This document shows positions 44,546 to 54,398 of a stretch of DNA of 64,000 nucleotides, one piece after another (position 1 is the first letter of the stretch; the number at the start of each line of letters is the position of its first letter). Position numbers and translations under genes: made by a program. The notes under the pieces were generated by a model that was given only the letters and a program-made list of their open reading frames with translations, did no database searches and was not told the DNA's origin. The stretch covers positions 1 to 64,000 of the forward strand of contig NZ_FNDQ01000014.1 of assembly GCF_900099675.1 (NCBI RefSeq), in the 5' to 3' direction. This stretch comes from Myroides phaeus. GTDB lineage: Bacteria > Bacteroidota > Bacteroidia > Flavobacteriales > Flavobacteriaceae.

Positions 44546-45568
44546 ATGATGAATGAAAAAAATTTAGAGTCATTAGAACGCATTCTAAACTCACCAAAAA
44601 AGATTACTATTATTCCCCATAGAAATCCAGATGGGGATGCTATTGGTTCAACATTAGGTCTTTATCATGTTCTAAAAAAAATAGGACATGATGTACACGT
44701 TGTAGCTCCTAACGATTTCCCACATTTTTTAGCTTGGATGCCAGCAAGTGAAGATATATTAATCTATGATAAAAATAGAGAAAGTACTTCTAAACTTATC
44801 GCTGACTCTGATTATATATTCACATTAGACTTTAATGTTCTTCTTAGAACAGGGGATGATATGGAGAAAATGTTGCAAAAATTACCAAATCCTTTTGTGA
44901 TGATTGATCATCACCAAATGCCGGGTAATTTTGCAGAATTAACATTCTCTAATCCTGAATTTGGTTCTACTTGTGAACTTTTATACACAATCTTAGACAA
45001 GATCAACTTCACTAAATATATTGATAAAGATGCTGCTACTTGTATTTATACAGGTATTGTAACAGATTCTGGCTCTTTTAGATTTCCTAAAACGAATGCT
45101 AATACTCACCGTGTGATTGCTGCGTTAATTGACAAAGGAATTGATAACCCACAAATTCACAACAATCTTTTCGACAATAGTAGCTATAATAGACTACAGC
45201 TTTTAGGTAGAGCTTTACAAAATATGGTATTGCTTCCTGAACTAAACACTTCGTATATATACCTTACGGATGAGGATCTAAACGAATTCAAACACGTTAA
45301 AGGGGATACAGAAGGCGTTGTTAATTATGGTTTGTCAATTAAAGGAATTGACTTAACTTCATTCTTTATTGAGCGCAAAGACGAGGGAATTATTAAAATT
45401 TCTCTGCGTTCTCAAGGTAATTTTGATGTTAATTTACTTGCTCGAAAATACTTTGAAGGAGGCGGACACGTTAATGCGGCTGGTGGTAAGTCTAATTTAT
45501 CACTGCAAGAAACAATCGAAAGATTCAAAGAAATTATATCAAAACACAAAAACGAATTTTATGTTTAA
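44546..45568 (+). CDS. DHH/DHHA1 phosphoesterase, NrnA-like
   Basis: A 340-residue phosphodiesterase of the bifunctional oligoribonuclease/pAp phosphatase group. N-terminal HRNPDGDAIGST, DFN, DHHQMP (DHH motif) and TDSG, and C-terminal DHHA1 motif GGGHVNAAGG. It degrades short RNA and pAp. The frame opens at 44531, but a -7-like TACTTTCG covers that ATG, so the start is the ATG at 44546 or 44549. gldI overlaps the end by eight bases. Confidence 0.88.
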   Translation: MMNEKNLESLERILNSPKKITIIPHRNPDGDAIGSTLGLYHVLKKIGHDVHVVAPNDFPHFLAWMPASEDILIYDKNRESTSKLIADSDYIFTLDFNVLLRTGDDMEKMLQKLPNPFVMIDHHQMPGNFAELTFSNPEFGSTCELLYTILDKINFTKYIDKDAATCIYTGIVTDSGSFRFPKTNANTHRVIAALIDKGIDNPQIHNNLFDNSSYNRLQLLGRALQNMVLLPELNTSYIYLTDEDLNEFKHVKGDTEGVVNYGLSIKGIDLTSFFIERKDEGIIKISLRSQGNFDVNLLARKYFEGGGHVNAAGGKSNLSLQETIERFKEIISKHKNEFYV

Positions 45569-46112
45569 ATGTATTAAGTTTTTAGGTTTTCCTATTTTAT
45601 TAAGCCTTTTTGTTAGTTGTGCACAAAATGAACCTGCAAGAAAACCAATTTCTAAATCAAAAGAGAATGTAATACACTCTTCTGCTAAAATGAATATGGA
45701 GTTAATTAAAAGCGAGGAAGATTTAATTACCAATTACATTGACTCTCATCCTGAAAATACGTACATCAATTCTAAAAACGGCTTTTGGTACACTTATTTA
45801 AAAAGAGAATTAAAGGACTCTATTAGGCCTGTTGCGGGTAATACAGTTGTTTATACGTATAACATTAGCACATTACAAGATAGTGTTTTATACACAAAGA
45901 ACGATATTGGCACACTAAATTATCTCGTTGATAAAGAAGATATTTTACCTGTTCTTCGTCACTCTTTAAAATTGATGAAATCAAATGAATCTATCAAAGT
46001 TGTTACACCTTCTATTTTAGCTTATAGTTATTTAGGAGACAAACAAAAAATTGATAAAAACCAACCTCTAATCTTTACAATCGAATTACAATCTATTGAA
46101 AAAAATTATTAA
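45561..46112 (+). CDS. gldI: Gliding motility-associated FKBP-type isomerase lipoprotein GldI
   Basis: A 183-residue lipoprotein (lipobox FVSC, Cys20) with an FKBP-type peptidyl-prolyl isomerase domain in the C-terminal 130 residues. In Flavobacterium johnsoniae GldI is required for gliding and supports the type IX secretion machinery. The ATG at 45561 overlaps nrnA by eight bases. The open frame upstream of it is an overlap with nrnA. The next gene, a second isomerase, begins five bases downstream. Confidence 0.88.
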   Translation: MFKCIKFLGFPILLSLFVSCAQNEPARKPISKSKENVIHSSAKMNMELIKSEEDLITNYIDSHPENTYINSKNGFWYTYLKRELKDSIRPVAGNTVVYTYNISTLQDSVLYTKNDIGTLNYLVDKEDILPVLRHSLKLMKSNESIKVVTPSILAYSYLGDKQKIDKNQPLIFTIELQSIEKNY

Positions 46113-46117
46113 CTAAT

Positions 46118-47194
46118 ATGAAAAAAATGACAAGTTTAGTATTAAGTATTGTCGCTTTAATTTCATCTTGTGCATCGCCTAAAGCTGATTTACCTGATGG
46201 ACTTTACGCAGACATTAAAACATCTAAAGGAACTATTGTAGCAGAATTAGAATATGAAAAAGCTCCTGTAACTGTAGCTAACTTCGTTTCTCTTGCAGAA
46301 GGGAACAATCCTTTTGTAGATGCACAATTCAAAGACAAAAAATATTATGATGGAATTACTTTTCACCGTGTAGTTTCTAACTTCGTTATCCAAGGAGGAG
46401 ATCCAACTGGTACGGGGTCTGGTGGTCCAGGTTATGTATTTAAAGATGAGTTTGACGAAACTTTAAAACACGATAAAGCGGGTACTCTTTCTATGGCTAA
46501 TAGCGGACCTTTTACTAATGGAAGTCAATTCTTTATTACACATAAAGCAACTCCGCATCTTGATAATATGCACTCTGTTTTTGGTTATACAATTAAAGGA
46601 CAAGATGTAGTAGATGCGATTGAACAAGGAGACAAAATCGAATCTATCAAAATTATTAGAATCGGTAAAAATGCTAAAAAATTCAATGCTGCTAAGGTGT
46701 TTAAAAAATACTTTGAGGAAGAGGCTGCTTCAAAAAAAGAAAGTGAAGATAAATTGAATAAAGCAAAGAAAGAACAAGCTGATAAAATCACTGAATTGAA
46801 AGCTAAAGCTACAAAAACTGCTTCTGGCTTATCTTACGTAATTGTAAAAGAAGGTGAAGGTGCTAAGCCAAATATCGGTCAAGAAGTATTGATCGATTAT
46901 GCCGGTTTCTTTGAAAATGGAATTATGTTCGATTCAAGCAACGAAGAGCTTTCTAAAACTTTTGGAACCTTTGATGCAAGAAGAGCTGCTTATAATCAAT
47001 ACATTCCTATTCCTTTTAAATATGGAACTAAAACTGGTTTAATACCAGGTTTTATTGAAGGTATTGAGCAAATGAAAATAGGTGATAAAGCTATTGTTTT
47101 TATCCCTGCTCATTTAGCTTATGGTGAAAGAGGTGCAGGTCCTATTCCACCGAATACTGATTTAGTTTTTGAATTAGAAATGACAGTAAAATAA
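46118..47194 (+). CDS. Dual cyclophilin-FKBP peptidyl-prolyl isomerase lipoprotein
   Basis: A 358-residue lipoprotein (lipobox ISSC). Residues ~28-190 form a cyclophilin ([35 protein letters not shown]). A coiled-coil linker (~195-230) leads to an FKBP domain (~235-358; [36 protein letters not shown]). Such cyclophilin-FKBP fusions (FCBP) are known from Flavobacterium. It probably folds envelope proteins together with GldI, with which it is co-transcribed. Confidence 0.93.
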   Translation: MKKMTSLVLSIVALISSCASPKADLPDGLYADIKTSKGTIVAELEYEKAPVTVANFVSLAEGNNPFVDAQFKDKKYYDGITFHRVVSNFVIQGGDPTGTGSGGPGYVFKDEFDETLKHDKAGTLSMANSGPFTNGSQFFITHKATPHLDNMHSVFGYTIKGQDVVDAIEQGDKIESIKIIRIGKNAKKFNAAKVFKKYFEEEAASKKESEDKLNKAKKEQADKITELKAKATKTASGLSYVIVKEGEGAKPNIGQEVLIDYAGFFENGIMFDSSNEELSKTFGTFDARRAAYNQYIPIPFKYGTKTGLIPGFIEGIEQMKIGDKAIVFIPAHLAYGERGAGPIPPNTDLVFELEMTVK

Positions 47195-47210
47195 CTCACA
47201 TTTTGATACA

Positions 47211-47246
47211 AAAAAAGGCTTGACAGATTGTCAAGCCTTTTTTATA
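47211..47246 (+). terminator. Terminator of nrnA-gldI-FCBP
   Basis: A 15-bp stem (47211-47225 with 47229-47243), three-base loop and T run, 17 bases after the stop. Confidence 0.88.
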
Positions 47247-47394
47247 TCCTTTCTTAGACAGTTTAAATCTTCTTATATAAGACATATAACTACTTTTGAA
47301 ATTTTCGTTATTACATTAGAAAAAGTACTTTTTTTTACATAATTTACAAGTATTAAATTACTATTATCCAATTCATTAACTAAAATTAAAAAAT

Positions 47395-47664
47395 ATGAGT
47401 TCAGAGAGCAAAGACACAAAGTTTATTAAGGTACTTGGGGTTATCGCTACTATAATGTCAGTAGCTATGTATGTGTCTTACATACCACAAATTATAGCCA
47501 ATTTAGAGGGAAATAAAGGCGATTACATCCAGCCCTTAGTAGCTGCAATCAATTGCAGTCTCTGGGTAACTTATGGCGCACTGAGAAAAGACTGGCCTTT
47601 AACTGCTGCAAATGCACCTGGAATTTTATTCGGGCTATTTGCTTGCTACACCGCACTATTTTAA
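47395..47664 (+). CDS. SemiSWEET-family sugar transporter
   Basis: An 89-residue protein with three TM helices. YVSYIPQI (PQ motif, helix 1) and AAINCSLWVTYGALRKDWPL are the SemiSWEET signature. It functions as a dimer, giving a bidirectional sugar uniporter. It is a single gene, with a small hairpin (47729-47743) and a strong shared terminator downstream. Confidence 0.9.
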   Translation: MSSESKDTKFIKVLGVIATIMSVAMYVSYIPQIIANLEGNKGDYIQPLVAAINCSLWVTYGALRKDWPLTAANAPGILFGLFACYTALF

Positions 47665-47783
47665 ATATTAAAAGCTTTAACCAACTTTCTTTCGTTTCAA
47701 AACAAACATTCCAAAGAGAGTAAAACACAGCCTTAAAAAGGCTTATTTCACTTAAAAACATCAAAAGCACTCTGAAATAAATT

Positions 47784-47819
47784 AAAAAAGGCTACGTTAA
47801 ATTAACGTAGCCTTTTTTA
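47784..47819. terminator. Bidirectional terminator between SemiSWEET and secA
   Basis: A 17-bp near-palindrome (47784-47800 with 47802-47818) with A and T runs on the two sides, 19 bases past the secA stop. Confidence 0.88.
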
Positions 47820-47838
47820 TAGGTATGTAGTCGGAATA

Positions 47839-50800
47839 CTATGCTTCTTCAATAGAAGGTGTTTCCTCCACTTTTTGTTGCTGTGGTAAATCAGCTCTTG
47901 TCAAGAAAGTCATTACTTCTGAATCAATTTCACTAACTGTTTTCTTGAATAATTCGAAAGCTTCGAATTTATAAATCAACAATGGATCTTTTTGTTCGTG
48001 AACAGCTAACTGAACTGATTGTTTAAGCTCATCCATTTTTCTTAGGTGCTTTTTCCAAGCATCATCTAAGATTGTTAAGGTAATGTTTTTCTCAAAATCA
48101 TCAATTAAAGACATCCCTTGTGTTTGATAAGCCTCCTCTAAATTAGTAACAATATTAACCGATTTAACCCCATCTGTAAATGGAACTACAATACGTTCAA
48201 ATTGTCCTTCATTATTTTCGTAAACGTTTTTAATAACTTTAAATGCTTCAGCAGCACTACGAGCACATTTATCTTGGTATGCTTTATATACAATTTCATA
48301 TTGTTTATTAGCAAGTGTTACAACGTCATCTTTTGCAAACTCACTTTCACTAACAATTGTATTTACAGCAAAAGTACGAATGATATCAAACTCATAGTTT
48401 TTATAATCATTTGCCATTTTATTCGTGTCGATAATACGCTCACATAAATCATACATCATATTAGCGATATCCACTTTAAGACGCTCACCAAACAATGCGT
48501 GTTTTCTACGTTTGTAAATCACCTCACGTTGTGCATTCATAACGTCATCATATTCTAATAAACGCTTACGAATACCAAAGTTATTCTCTTCTACTTTTTT
48601 CTGTGCTCTTTCAATAGACTTAGTCATCATTGAGTGTTGGATAACCTCTCCATCTTCAAGTCCCATTCTGTCCATAATCTTAGCTACACGTTCTGAACCA
48701 AACAAACGCATTAGATTATCTTCTAAAGAAACATAGAACTGTGAACTTCCCGGATCTCCTTGACGTCCTGCACGACCTCTTAACTGACGGTCAACACGAC
48801 GTGAATCGTGTCTTTCTGTACCAATAATTGCTAAACCACCTCTGTCTTTTACCTCTTGAGATAATTTAATATCCGTACCACGACCTGCCATATTCGTAGC
48901 AATAGTTACGATACCTGGTTGTCCTGCTTCTTCAACAATTTGAGCCTCTTGTTTGTGTAATTTAGCATTTAATACATTGTGCTTAATTCCACGCATTTTC
49001 AAAGATCTACTCAATAACTCAGAAATCTCAACTGAAGTAGTACCAATCAATACTGGACGTCCAGCATTAGATAATTCAACTACGTCTTCAATTACAGCTT
49101 TAAATTTCTCACGTACTGATCTATAAATCTTATCTTCTTTATCATGACGAGCAATTCCACGGTTAGTTGGAATTTCTACCACGTCTAATTTATAAATTTC
49201 TAAAAACTCTCCCGCTTCTGTAGTAGCTGTACCAGTCATACCAGCAAGCTTGTTGTACATACGGAAGTAGTTTTGTAATGTAATCGTAGCAAATGTTTGA
49301 GTAGCTGCTTCAATTTTCACGTTTTCTTTAGCCTCAATCGCTTGGTGTAATCCGTCTGAATAACGACGTCCATCCATAATACGACCTGTTTGCTCATCAA
49401 CGATCATAATCTTATTGTCCATTACTACATACTCAGTATCTTTTTCAAATACAGTATATGCTTTTAATAATTGACTTAAAGTATGAATACGCTCACTCTT
49501 AATTCCGAAATCTTGGAATAAAGCTTCTTTTGCTTCTGCCTCTTGCTCTTTAGGCAATTTTAATGCCTCAATTTTCGAGATTTCAGTTCCAATATCTGGT
49601 AATATGAAGAAGTTTTCATCTGTATCTTGAGATAACGCTTTAATACCATTATCAGTCAACTGAACTTGGTTATTTTTCTCTTCAATAACAAAATATAAAG
49701 CCTCATCAACTTTATGCATTTCTCTATTGTTGTCCTGCATATAGTGATTTTCAGTTTTTTGAAGTAGTTGTTTTACACCTTCTTCACTTAAAAACTTAAT
49801 CAACGCTTTATTCTTAGGTAAACTTCTATACGCTCTTAACAATAAAAATCCTCCTTCTTTTGTATTTCCTTCACGAATTAATTTTTTAGCTTCCGCTAAG
49901 AAACCATTCGCAAGTTTTCTTTGCATTTCAACTAAGTTGGCAACCTGTGGTTTTAACTCGTTAAATTCGTGTCTATCTCCTTGAGGAACTGGTCCAGAAA
50001 TAATCAATGGTGTTCTTGCATCATCTACTAATACAGAATCCACCTCATCCACAATTGCAAAATTGTGTTTTCTCTGAACTAATTCTTCTGGCGAATGCGC
50101 CATATTATCTCTTAAGTAGTCAAAACCGAACTCGTTATTTGTACCATACGTAATATCTGCAGCATAAGCAGCACGTCTTCCTGGAGAGTTTGGTTGGTGA
50201 TTATCAATACAATCAACAGTCATACCGTGGAACTCGAATAAAGGAGCTTTCCACTGACTATCCCTTTTTGCTAAATAATCATTCACCGTTACCAAGTGAA
50301 CACCATTACCTGTCAATGCATTTAGGTACAATGGAGATGTAGCAACTAATGTCTTACCTTCCCCTGTTTGCATCTCTGCAATTTTACCTTCGTGCAATAC
50401 AATCCCCCCGATCATCTGAACATCGTAGTGAACCATATCCCAAGTAACTTGTTTTCCTGCAGCAGTCCAAGTATTTGCCCAATGTGCTTTATCTCCAACG
50501 ATAGTCACATAAGGTTTTGTTTCTGCAAACTCAATATCTTTTGGTGTAGCAGTAACAATAACTGTTTCATTTTCTTTAAATCGACGTGCAGTTTCTTTTA
50601 CCACAGCAAATGCTTCTGGTAAAATATCCATTAACAACTTCTCTGAATTGTTATACGCCTCTTTCTCTAAGCTATCAATGTTAGCATAAATAGCTTCTCT
50701 CTTATCGATATCCTGAGTTTTCTCAATTTCTTCTTTGTAAGAAGCAATTTTCTCATCTTGATTAGCTCTTGACTGTTGTATTTTTTCTTTAAAATAGATA

Positions 50801-50946
50801 GTCTTTGCTCTCAATTCGTCATTTGACAAACTTGCCAAGCTTGAATCGTAAGATTTTATTTTTTCAATTAATGGTTTTATTGCTTTGATATCTCTTTCCG
50901 ATTTATCACCAACAAATACCTTTAATATAGTGTTTATCAGGCTCAT
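47839..50946 (-). CDS. secA: Preprotein translocase ATPase SecA
   Basis: A 1035-residue SecA that drives Sec-dependent export. NBD1 with [11 protein letters not shown] and [19 protein letters not shown]; Bacteroidetes insertion at ~340-480; NBD2 with [13 protein letters not shown] and [16 protein letters not shown]. Helical wing and scaffold follow. The C terminus ends EETPSIEEA without the CxCGSGKKxKxCC zinc tail found in many SecA proteins, so direct SecB contact by that tail is not expected. The start ATG at 50946 gives the usual [16 protein letters not shown]. Confidence 0.96.
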   Translation of the reverse strand: MSLINTILKVFVGDKSERDIKAIKPLIEKIKSYDSSLASLSNDELRAKTIYFKEKIQQSRANQDEKIASYKEEIEKTQDIDKREAIYANIDSLEKEAYNNSEKLLMDILPEAFAVVKETARRFKENETVIVTATPKDIEFAETKPYVTIVGDKAHWANTWTAAGKQVTWDMVHYDVQMIGGIVLHEGKIAEMQTGEGKTLVATSPLYLNALTGNGVHLVTVNDYLAKRDSQWKAPLFEFHGMTVDCIDNHQPNSPGRRAAYAADITYGTNNEFGFDYLRDNMAHSPEELVQRKHNFAIVDEVDSVLVDDARTPLIISGPVPQGDRHEFNELKPQVANLVEMQRKLANGFLAEAKKLIREGNTKEGGFLLLRAYRSLPKNKALIKFLSEEGVKQLLQKTENHYMQDNNREMHKVDEALYFVIEEKNNQVQLTDNGIKALSQDTDENFFILPDIGTEISKIEALKLPKEQEAEAKEALFQDFGIKSERIHTLSQLLKAYTVFEKDTEYVVMDNKIMIVDEQTGRIMDGRRYSDGLHQAIEAKENVKIEAATQTFATITLQNYFRMYNKLAGMTGTATTEAGEFLEIYKLDVVEIPTNRGIARHDKEDKIYRSVREKFKAVIEDVVELSNAGRPVLIGTTSVEISELLSRSLKMRGIKHNVLNAKLHKQEAQIVEEAGQPGIVTIATNMAGRGTDIKLSQEVKDRGGLAIIGTERHDSRRVDRQLRGRAGRQGDPGSSQFYVSLEDNLMRLFGSERVAKIMDRMGLEDGEVIQHSMMTKSIERAQKKVEENNFGIRKRLLEYDDVMNAQREVIYKRRKHALFGERLKVDIANMMYDLCERIIDTNKMANDYKNYEFDIIRTFAVNTIVSESEFAKDDVVTLANKQYEIVYKAYQDKCARSAAEAFKVIKNVYENNEGQFERIVVPFTDGVKSVNIVTNLEEAYQTQGMSLIDDFEKNITLTILDDAWKKHLRKMDELKQSVQLAVHEQKDPLLIYKFEAFELFKKTVSEIDSEVMTFLTRADLPQQQKVEETPSIEEA

Positions 50947-50993
50947 AACTTTATATGATTTTATTCTATTAACTTCTAAAGGTAAACTTAAAT

Positions 50994-51026
50994 AAAAAAA
51001 AAGCCTCTATAAAAGGCTTTTTTTAA
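50994..51026 (-). terminator. Terminator of the DUF2795 gene
   Basis: Stem AAAAAAGCCT with AGGCTTTTTT around 50996-51024 and a T run on the minus strand, directly after the DUF2795 stop and 50 bases upstream of secA. Confidence 0.75.
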
Positions 51027-51034
51027 TTTGTATC

Positions 51035-51256
51035 TTAATACTCATCCTCGTTCCAAAGATAATCTTCGTCAGTAGGATAATCTGGCCATATCTCTTCCAT
51101 TGATTCGTATATCTCCCCTTCATCTTCGATAGATTGAAGGTTTTCAACTACCTCAAGTGGAGCGCCCGTTCTAATAGCATAATCAATAAGTTCATCCTTA
51201 GTAGCAGGCCATGGAGCATCACTTAGATAAGATGCTAATTCTAATGTCCAATACAT
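51035..51256 (-). CDS. DUF2795 domain-containing protein
   Basis: A 73-residue acidic protein. The segment LASYLSDAPWPATKDELIDYAIRTGAPLEVVENL (quoted core PWPATKDELIDYA) is a full DUF2795 domain, a small helical fold of unknown function. The C-terminal YPTDEDYLWNEDEY tail is strongly acidic. It is a single gene with its own terminator. Confidence 0.85.
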   Translation of the reverse strand: MYWTLELASYLSDAPWPATKDELIDYAIRTGAPLEVVENLQSIEDEGEIYESMEEIWPDYPTDEDYLWNEDEY

Positions 51257-51390
51257 CTCTATTCGTTTTTAATTTTTAATGCAAAAATAATTTTTATTAT
51301 GAAATTACCAAGCTTTTTTTTATTTATTTCGTGTAATTCTAAGAACGTAGCGTTCTAAAAGTAAATAACTTTTAGATAAAATCTTATTTT

Positions 51391-51966
51391 TTATGATTCC
51401 TTACGAGGAATCCACTTTACTTCTTCAGCACCCAAATCAAAAGTCAACTTTCGTGCCAACACAAATAGATAGTCAGAAAGTCGGTTTAAATACATTAAAA
51501 CAGACTCATCTATAGGCTCAACCTCATTCAATTGTACTGACAGACGCTCTGCTCTGCGACAAACACATCTGGCAATATGACAGAATGACACTGTCGTATG
51601 CCCACCTGGTAACACAAAATGGGTCATAGGTGATAGGGCTTCTTCCATTCTATCAATTTCATTCTCTAATAACGCCATATCTGCCTCGCTTATTTTTGGA
51701 ATATTTAAGCGTTCTTTTCCATTTTTCAGAATTGCTTTCTCCGGATCAGTAGCTAAAACAGCTCCAACAGTAAATAACCGATCTTGTATTTCTATCAAAA
51801 CATTTTTATACAATTGATTTATTTCTTGATCTCGAATTAATCCTATATAAGAATTCAATTCATCTACTGTCCCATAACTTTCTATGCGTATATGATGCTT
51901 TGGAACACGCGTTCCTCCGAACAATGCCGTAGTTCCTTTATCTCCTGTTTTTGTATATACTTTCAT
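51391..51966 (-). CDS. Cob(I)yrinic acid a,c-diamide adenosyltransferase (PduO type)
   Basis: A 191-residue enzyme that makes adenosylcobalamin from cob(I)alamin and ATP. N-terminal ATP site MKVYTKTGDKGTTALFGG, then SYGTVDELNSYIG, and C-terminal CRRAERLSV plus NRLSDYLFVLAR. All conserved PduO motifs are present. It may supply cofactor for methylmalonyl-CoA mutase or the B12-type radical SAM protein elsewhere in the window. No cobalamin riboswitch is visible upstream. Confidence 0.94.
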   Translation of the reverse strand: MKVYTKTGDKGTTALFGGTRVPKHHIRIESYGTVDELNSYIGLIRDQEINQLYKNVLIEIQDRLFTVGAVLATDPEKAILKNGKERLNIPKISEADMALLENEIDRMEEALSPMTHFVLPGGHTTVSFCHIARCVCRRAERLSVQLNEVEPIDESVLMYLNRLSDYLFVLARKLTFDLGAEEVKWIPRKES

Positions 51967-52037
51967 CTATTTTATCGTCTATAGCCTAATTGTTAACTCC
52001 ACCAAATTACAACAAATTATTAAACTTAATAACTCTC

Positions 52038-52727
52038 TTATTTTATTCGCTCATCACTTTCTATTACTCCATCTCTAAGGCGAATTATTCGATGAGCGTG
52101 TTCTGCAATATCTTCTTCGTGGGTAACTAATATCACAGTGTTTCCATTTGCGTGAATTTCATCAAACAATCCCATAATTTCAATCGAAGTCTTCGTATCT
52201 AAATTTCCTGTTGGTTCATCTGCTAAAATAATAGCTGGTCTATTTACCAATGCCCTTGCAACCGCTACACGTTGTCTTTGCCCTCCTGAAAGTTGGTTAG
52301 GATGATGATCCATACGATCACTCAACCCTACTTGCGTCAAAACCTCCGTTGCTCGTTCATTTCGCTCAGCTTTTGAATAACCCGCATACACCATCGGTAA
52401 AGCAACATTGTCTAATGCTGTTGTACGTGGTAATAAATTAAATGTCTGAAAAACAAAACCGATATTCTTATTGCGAATTTCTGCAAGTTGATCGTCATTT
52501 AAAGAACTGACATCCTTGCCATTTAAGATATATTCACCTGAAGAAGGGGTATCTAAACAACCTAATATATTCATCAAAGTGGATTTACCAGATCCTGAAG
52601 GCCCCATTAGAGCAACGTAATCTCCTTTTTCAATCTGAAGATTTACCCCTTTTAAAACTTTGACAGTTTCTGTTCCCAACTTAAAGTTGCGTTTAATATC
52701 CTTTACATCGATGATAGTTTCTCTCAT
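52038..52727 (-). CDS. ABC transporter ATP-binding protein (LolD/MacB type)
   Basis: A 229-residue ATPase with Walker [10 protein letters not shown], signature [15 protein letters not shown], Walker [13 protein letters not shown] and [13 protein letters not shown]. The [18 protein letters not shown] segment places it in the LolD/MacB/FtsE group that works with FtsX-like permeases on lipoproteins or macrolides. No permease is adjacent. The open frame reaches 52802, but the family N terminus ([14 protein letters not shown]) begins at the ATG at 52727. Confidence 0.9.
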   Translation of the reverse strand: MRETIIDVKDIKRNFKLGTETVKVLKGVNLQIEKGDYVALMGPSGSGKSTLMNILGCLDTPSSGEYILNGKDVSSLNDDQLAEIRNKNIGFVFQTFNLLPRTTALDNVALPMVYAGYSKAERNERATEVLTQVGLSDRMDHHPNQLSGGQRQRVAVARALVNRPAIILADEPTGNLDTKTSIEIMGLFDEIHANGNTVILVTHEEDIAEHAHRIIRLRDGVIESDERIK

Positions 52728-52850
52728 AGCAATAGCATTACTTTTAACCAAGTTTAGCAGCAATAGCGCTTTAAAGACTACTGCCATCACAAACTCAAGC
52801 ATTAAAAATACTAAAGCTAATCTATACTACCACCATTAAAGTCTATAAAA

Positions 52851-53360
52851 TTACATTCGAAGTGTAAAATGTTGCTTCAATTGTTCTGATCTAATAAAAG
52901 CTAAACCGAAATAATAAAAGTCTAAAGTTACAATGAAACGCTCATCATTAACTACATCTTCCCATAATTGGTCAATTACAGAATTCCCTTTTCTCCTATC
53001 AAACATCAAGACCGTATCATTGTGCATAGCTGCATACAAAATATCACTTGTAAGCTCAGATTGCTGACTAATCGAACTACCGATCCAAATCAAATCACTT
53101 TTACCCTGAGAGGGCTTAAAACAAGTAACTACAGCAGAAGTACCCGCTATTTCTTGCTCCATTCCAATAGTGGCAATATGCTTTGGTGCATAATAGGCTA
53201 ATATCCTTTCAGGAAACGCCTCTTTTTTTGCCAATTTCTTCCATCTCGAATCTTTAGGATAAAGACCTTTAGTCAACAAATTAAAAACAAAGGGAGAATG
53301 CACCCCGTGTTCATTACTTGATTTCCACCAAAACTTAAAGTAATTCTTTTCCTTAGTCAT
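52851..53360 (-). CDS. Flavobacterial methyltransferase-like protein, short form
   Basis: A 169-residue protein starting MTKEKNYFKFWWKSSNEHGVHSPFVF-type sequence (core NEHGVHSPFVFNLLTKG). This is the conserved N terminus of flavobacterial class I SAM methyltransferase-like proteins. The usual glycine-rich SAM-binding loop is not recognisable, so it may be catalytically inactive or a short relative. The longer open frame begins at 53381, but the TATTTTTG box at 53383-53390 implies a transcript start near 53377, favouring the ATG at 53360. Confidence 0.65.
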   Translation of the reverse strand: MTKEKNYFKFWWKSSNEHGVHSPFVFNLLTKGLYPKDSRWKKLAKKEAFPERILAYYAPKHIATIGMEQEIAGTSAVVTCFKPSQGKSDLIWIGSSISQQSELTSDILYAAMHNDTVLMFDRRKGNSVIDQLWEDVVNDERFIVTLDFYYFGLAFIRSEQLKQHFTLRM

Positions 53361-53382
53361 CTTGTTGTAGGTTTGAAGCAAA

Positions 53383-53390
53383 CAAAAATA
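53383..53390 (-). promoter_or_regulatory. -7 box of the methyltransferase-like gene
   Basis: TATTTTTG on the minus strand, exact TAnnTTTG, 23 bases before the chosen ATG. Confidence 0.5.
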
Positions 53391-53401
53391 GGTTATAAAT
53401 A

Positions 53402-53432
53402 AAAAAAGCCCATCAAAATGATGAGCTTTTTG
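53402..53432 (-). terminator. Terminator of the tRNA-Arg pair
   Basis: Stem AAAAAGC-catca with tgatg-GCTTTTT and one internal mismatch, immediately after the first-listed tRNA, with a T run on the minus strand. Confidence 0.75.
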
Positions 53433-53506
53433 TGACCGCGGCAGGATTCAAACCTGCAACCTTCTGAGCCGTAATCAGATGCGCTATTCAGTTGCGCCAC
53501 GCGGCC
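53433..53506 (-). tRNA. tRNA-Arg(ACG), copy 1
   Basis: A 74-base cloverleaf. Acceptor GGCCGCG pairs with CGCGGTC (one G-U) and discriminator A; D stem GCGC; anticodon stem TCTGA/TCAGA with loop TTACGGC (anticodon ACG); T stem GCAGG/CCTGC with TTTGAAT. CCA is not encoded. The transcript comes from the second copy's promoter. Confidence 0.96.
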
Positions 53507-53539
53507 GAAATAACGTTAAATAGTCTATTTGACTTTTTG

Positions 53540-53613
53540 TGACCATGGCAGGATTCAAACCTGCAACCTTCTGAGCCGTAATCAGATGCGCTATTCAGTT
53601 GCGCCACATGGCC
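53540..53613 (-). tRNA. tRNA-Arg(ACG), copy 2
   Basis: Identical to copy 1 except for two acceptor-stem base pairs: GGCCATG with CATGGTC instead of GGCCGCG with CGCGGTC. Both changes are compensated, so the fold is kept. Transcribed first in the pair, with a 33-base spacer to copy 1. Confidence 0.96.
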
Positions 53614-53631
53614 ATTTCGTTATTGCGAGTG

Positions 53632-53662
53632 CAAATATAGAACGATATTCTGTAAATACAAA
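53632..53662 (-). promoter_or_regulatory. Promoter of the tRNA-Arg pair
   Basis: On the minus strand TTTG (53662-53659), 19 bases, then TATATTTG (53639-53632): an exact match to the flavobacterial TTG-N17-23-TAnnTTTG promoter. It is the clearest full promoter in the window. Confidence 0.8.
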
Positions 53663-53854
53663 CTCTATCTGCGTTTTTTTTCAATCCTTTTTTGACCAAT
53701 CCTTTTAAATAACTATAAATAAGCCATTTGTAAAGAAAAATATTTTTATATTTTTTTTCTCAAAAAACAACAAAACTACTTTTTACCCCAAACACCAGTA
53801 AATACAAGTAAAACAGAAACACCTGTATCTAATAAAAGTTACGTCATTTTACAC

Positions 53855-54184
53855 TTAAAATTTATCCTTTGGTGGTAAATAATAAATATACAGAGCAGCT
53901 GTTATTATAAATAAAACTAAAATAAAGTAAAATGAGTTTCCTGTAAATAATCCAAATACCAGAAATAAGATTGTAGCAACTGCCCCTATGAATAGAAAAT
54001 CAAAGCTTTTTTTATCCATTAATTCATCATCCCACTCCTCTTCTTCTTGTTCTAATAATTCTTTTTGCTTTTGCTTATACTCTAAATACTCCTCTTTGCT
54101 TTTAATACGCTTTATCGAAACAAACTGCCGAAATATAAAGAATACTACTAATACAACCACAAAAAACACAACTAATACACTCAT
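53855..54184 (-). CDS. Uncharacterised membrane protein with coiled-coil segment
   Basis: A 109-residue protein. TM helix ~3-18, then a charged coiled coil (KSKEEYLEYKQKQKELLEQ), a basic/acidic turn, and two more TM helices at ~64-82 and ~84-102. No family recognised. Monocistronic, between the tRNA pair and rho. Confidence 0.6.
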   Translation of the reverse strand: MSVLVVFFVVVLVVFFIFRQFVSIKRIKSKEEYLEYKQKQKELLEQEEEEWDDELMDKKSFDFLFIGAVATILFLVFGLFTGNSFYFILVLFIITAALYIYYLPPKDKF

Positions 54185-54304
54185 CTACTATTTAATTTCC
54201 CATTCTTTAACACTTCGAAAATAATCATTTTATCAAACTCTGCAAAAATTATATAAAAAACATTTAATAAAATCGAGAGAAGTTTCTATCTATAGCATTT
54301 TCAA

Positions 54305-54338
54305 AAAAAAGAGAGGATGTTAACACATCCTCTCTTAC
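54305..54338 (-). terminator. rho terminator
   Basis: A 12-bp perfect stem (54309-54320 with 54325-54336), four-base loop, and eight T on the minus strand, ~60 bases after the rho stop. Confidence 0.88.
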
Positions 54339-54398
54339 TATCTTTCAAATAATTACTCTCAAAACCCATACAGAGCTATCAAGCAATCATCATTACTA

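Noticed and set aside
51259-51390. Possible cobalamin riboswitch near the adenosyltransferase gene.
   Set aside because: This is downstream of the gene, and neither it nor the true upstream region shows a B12 box or the needed length.
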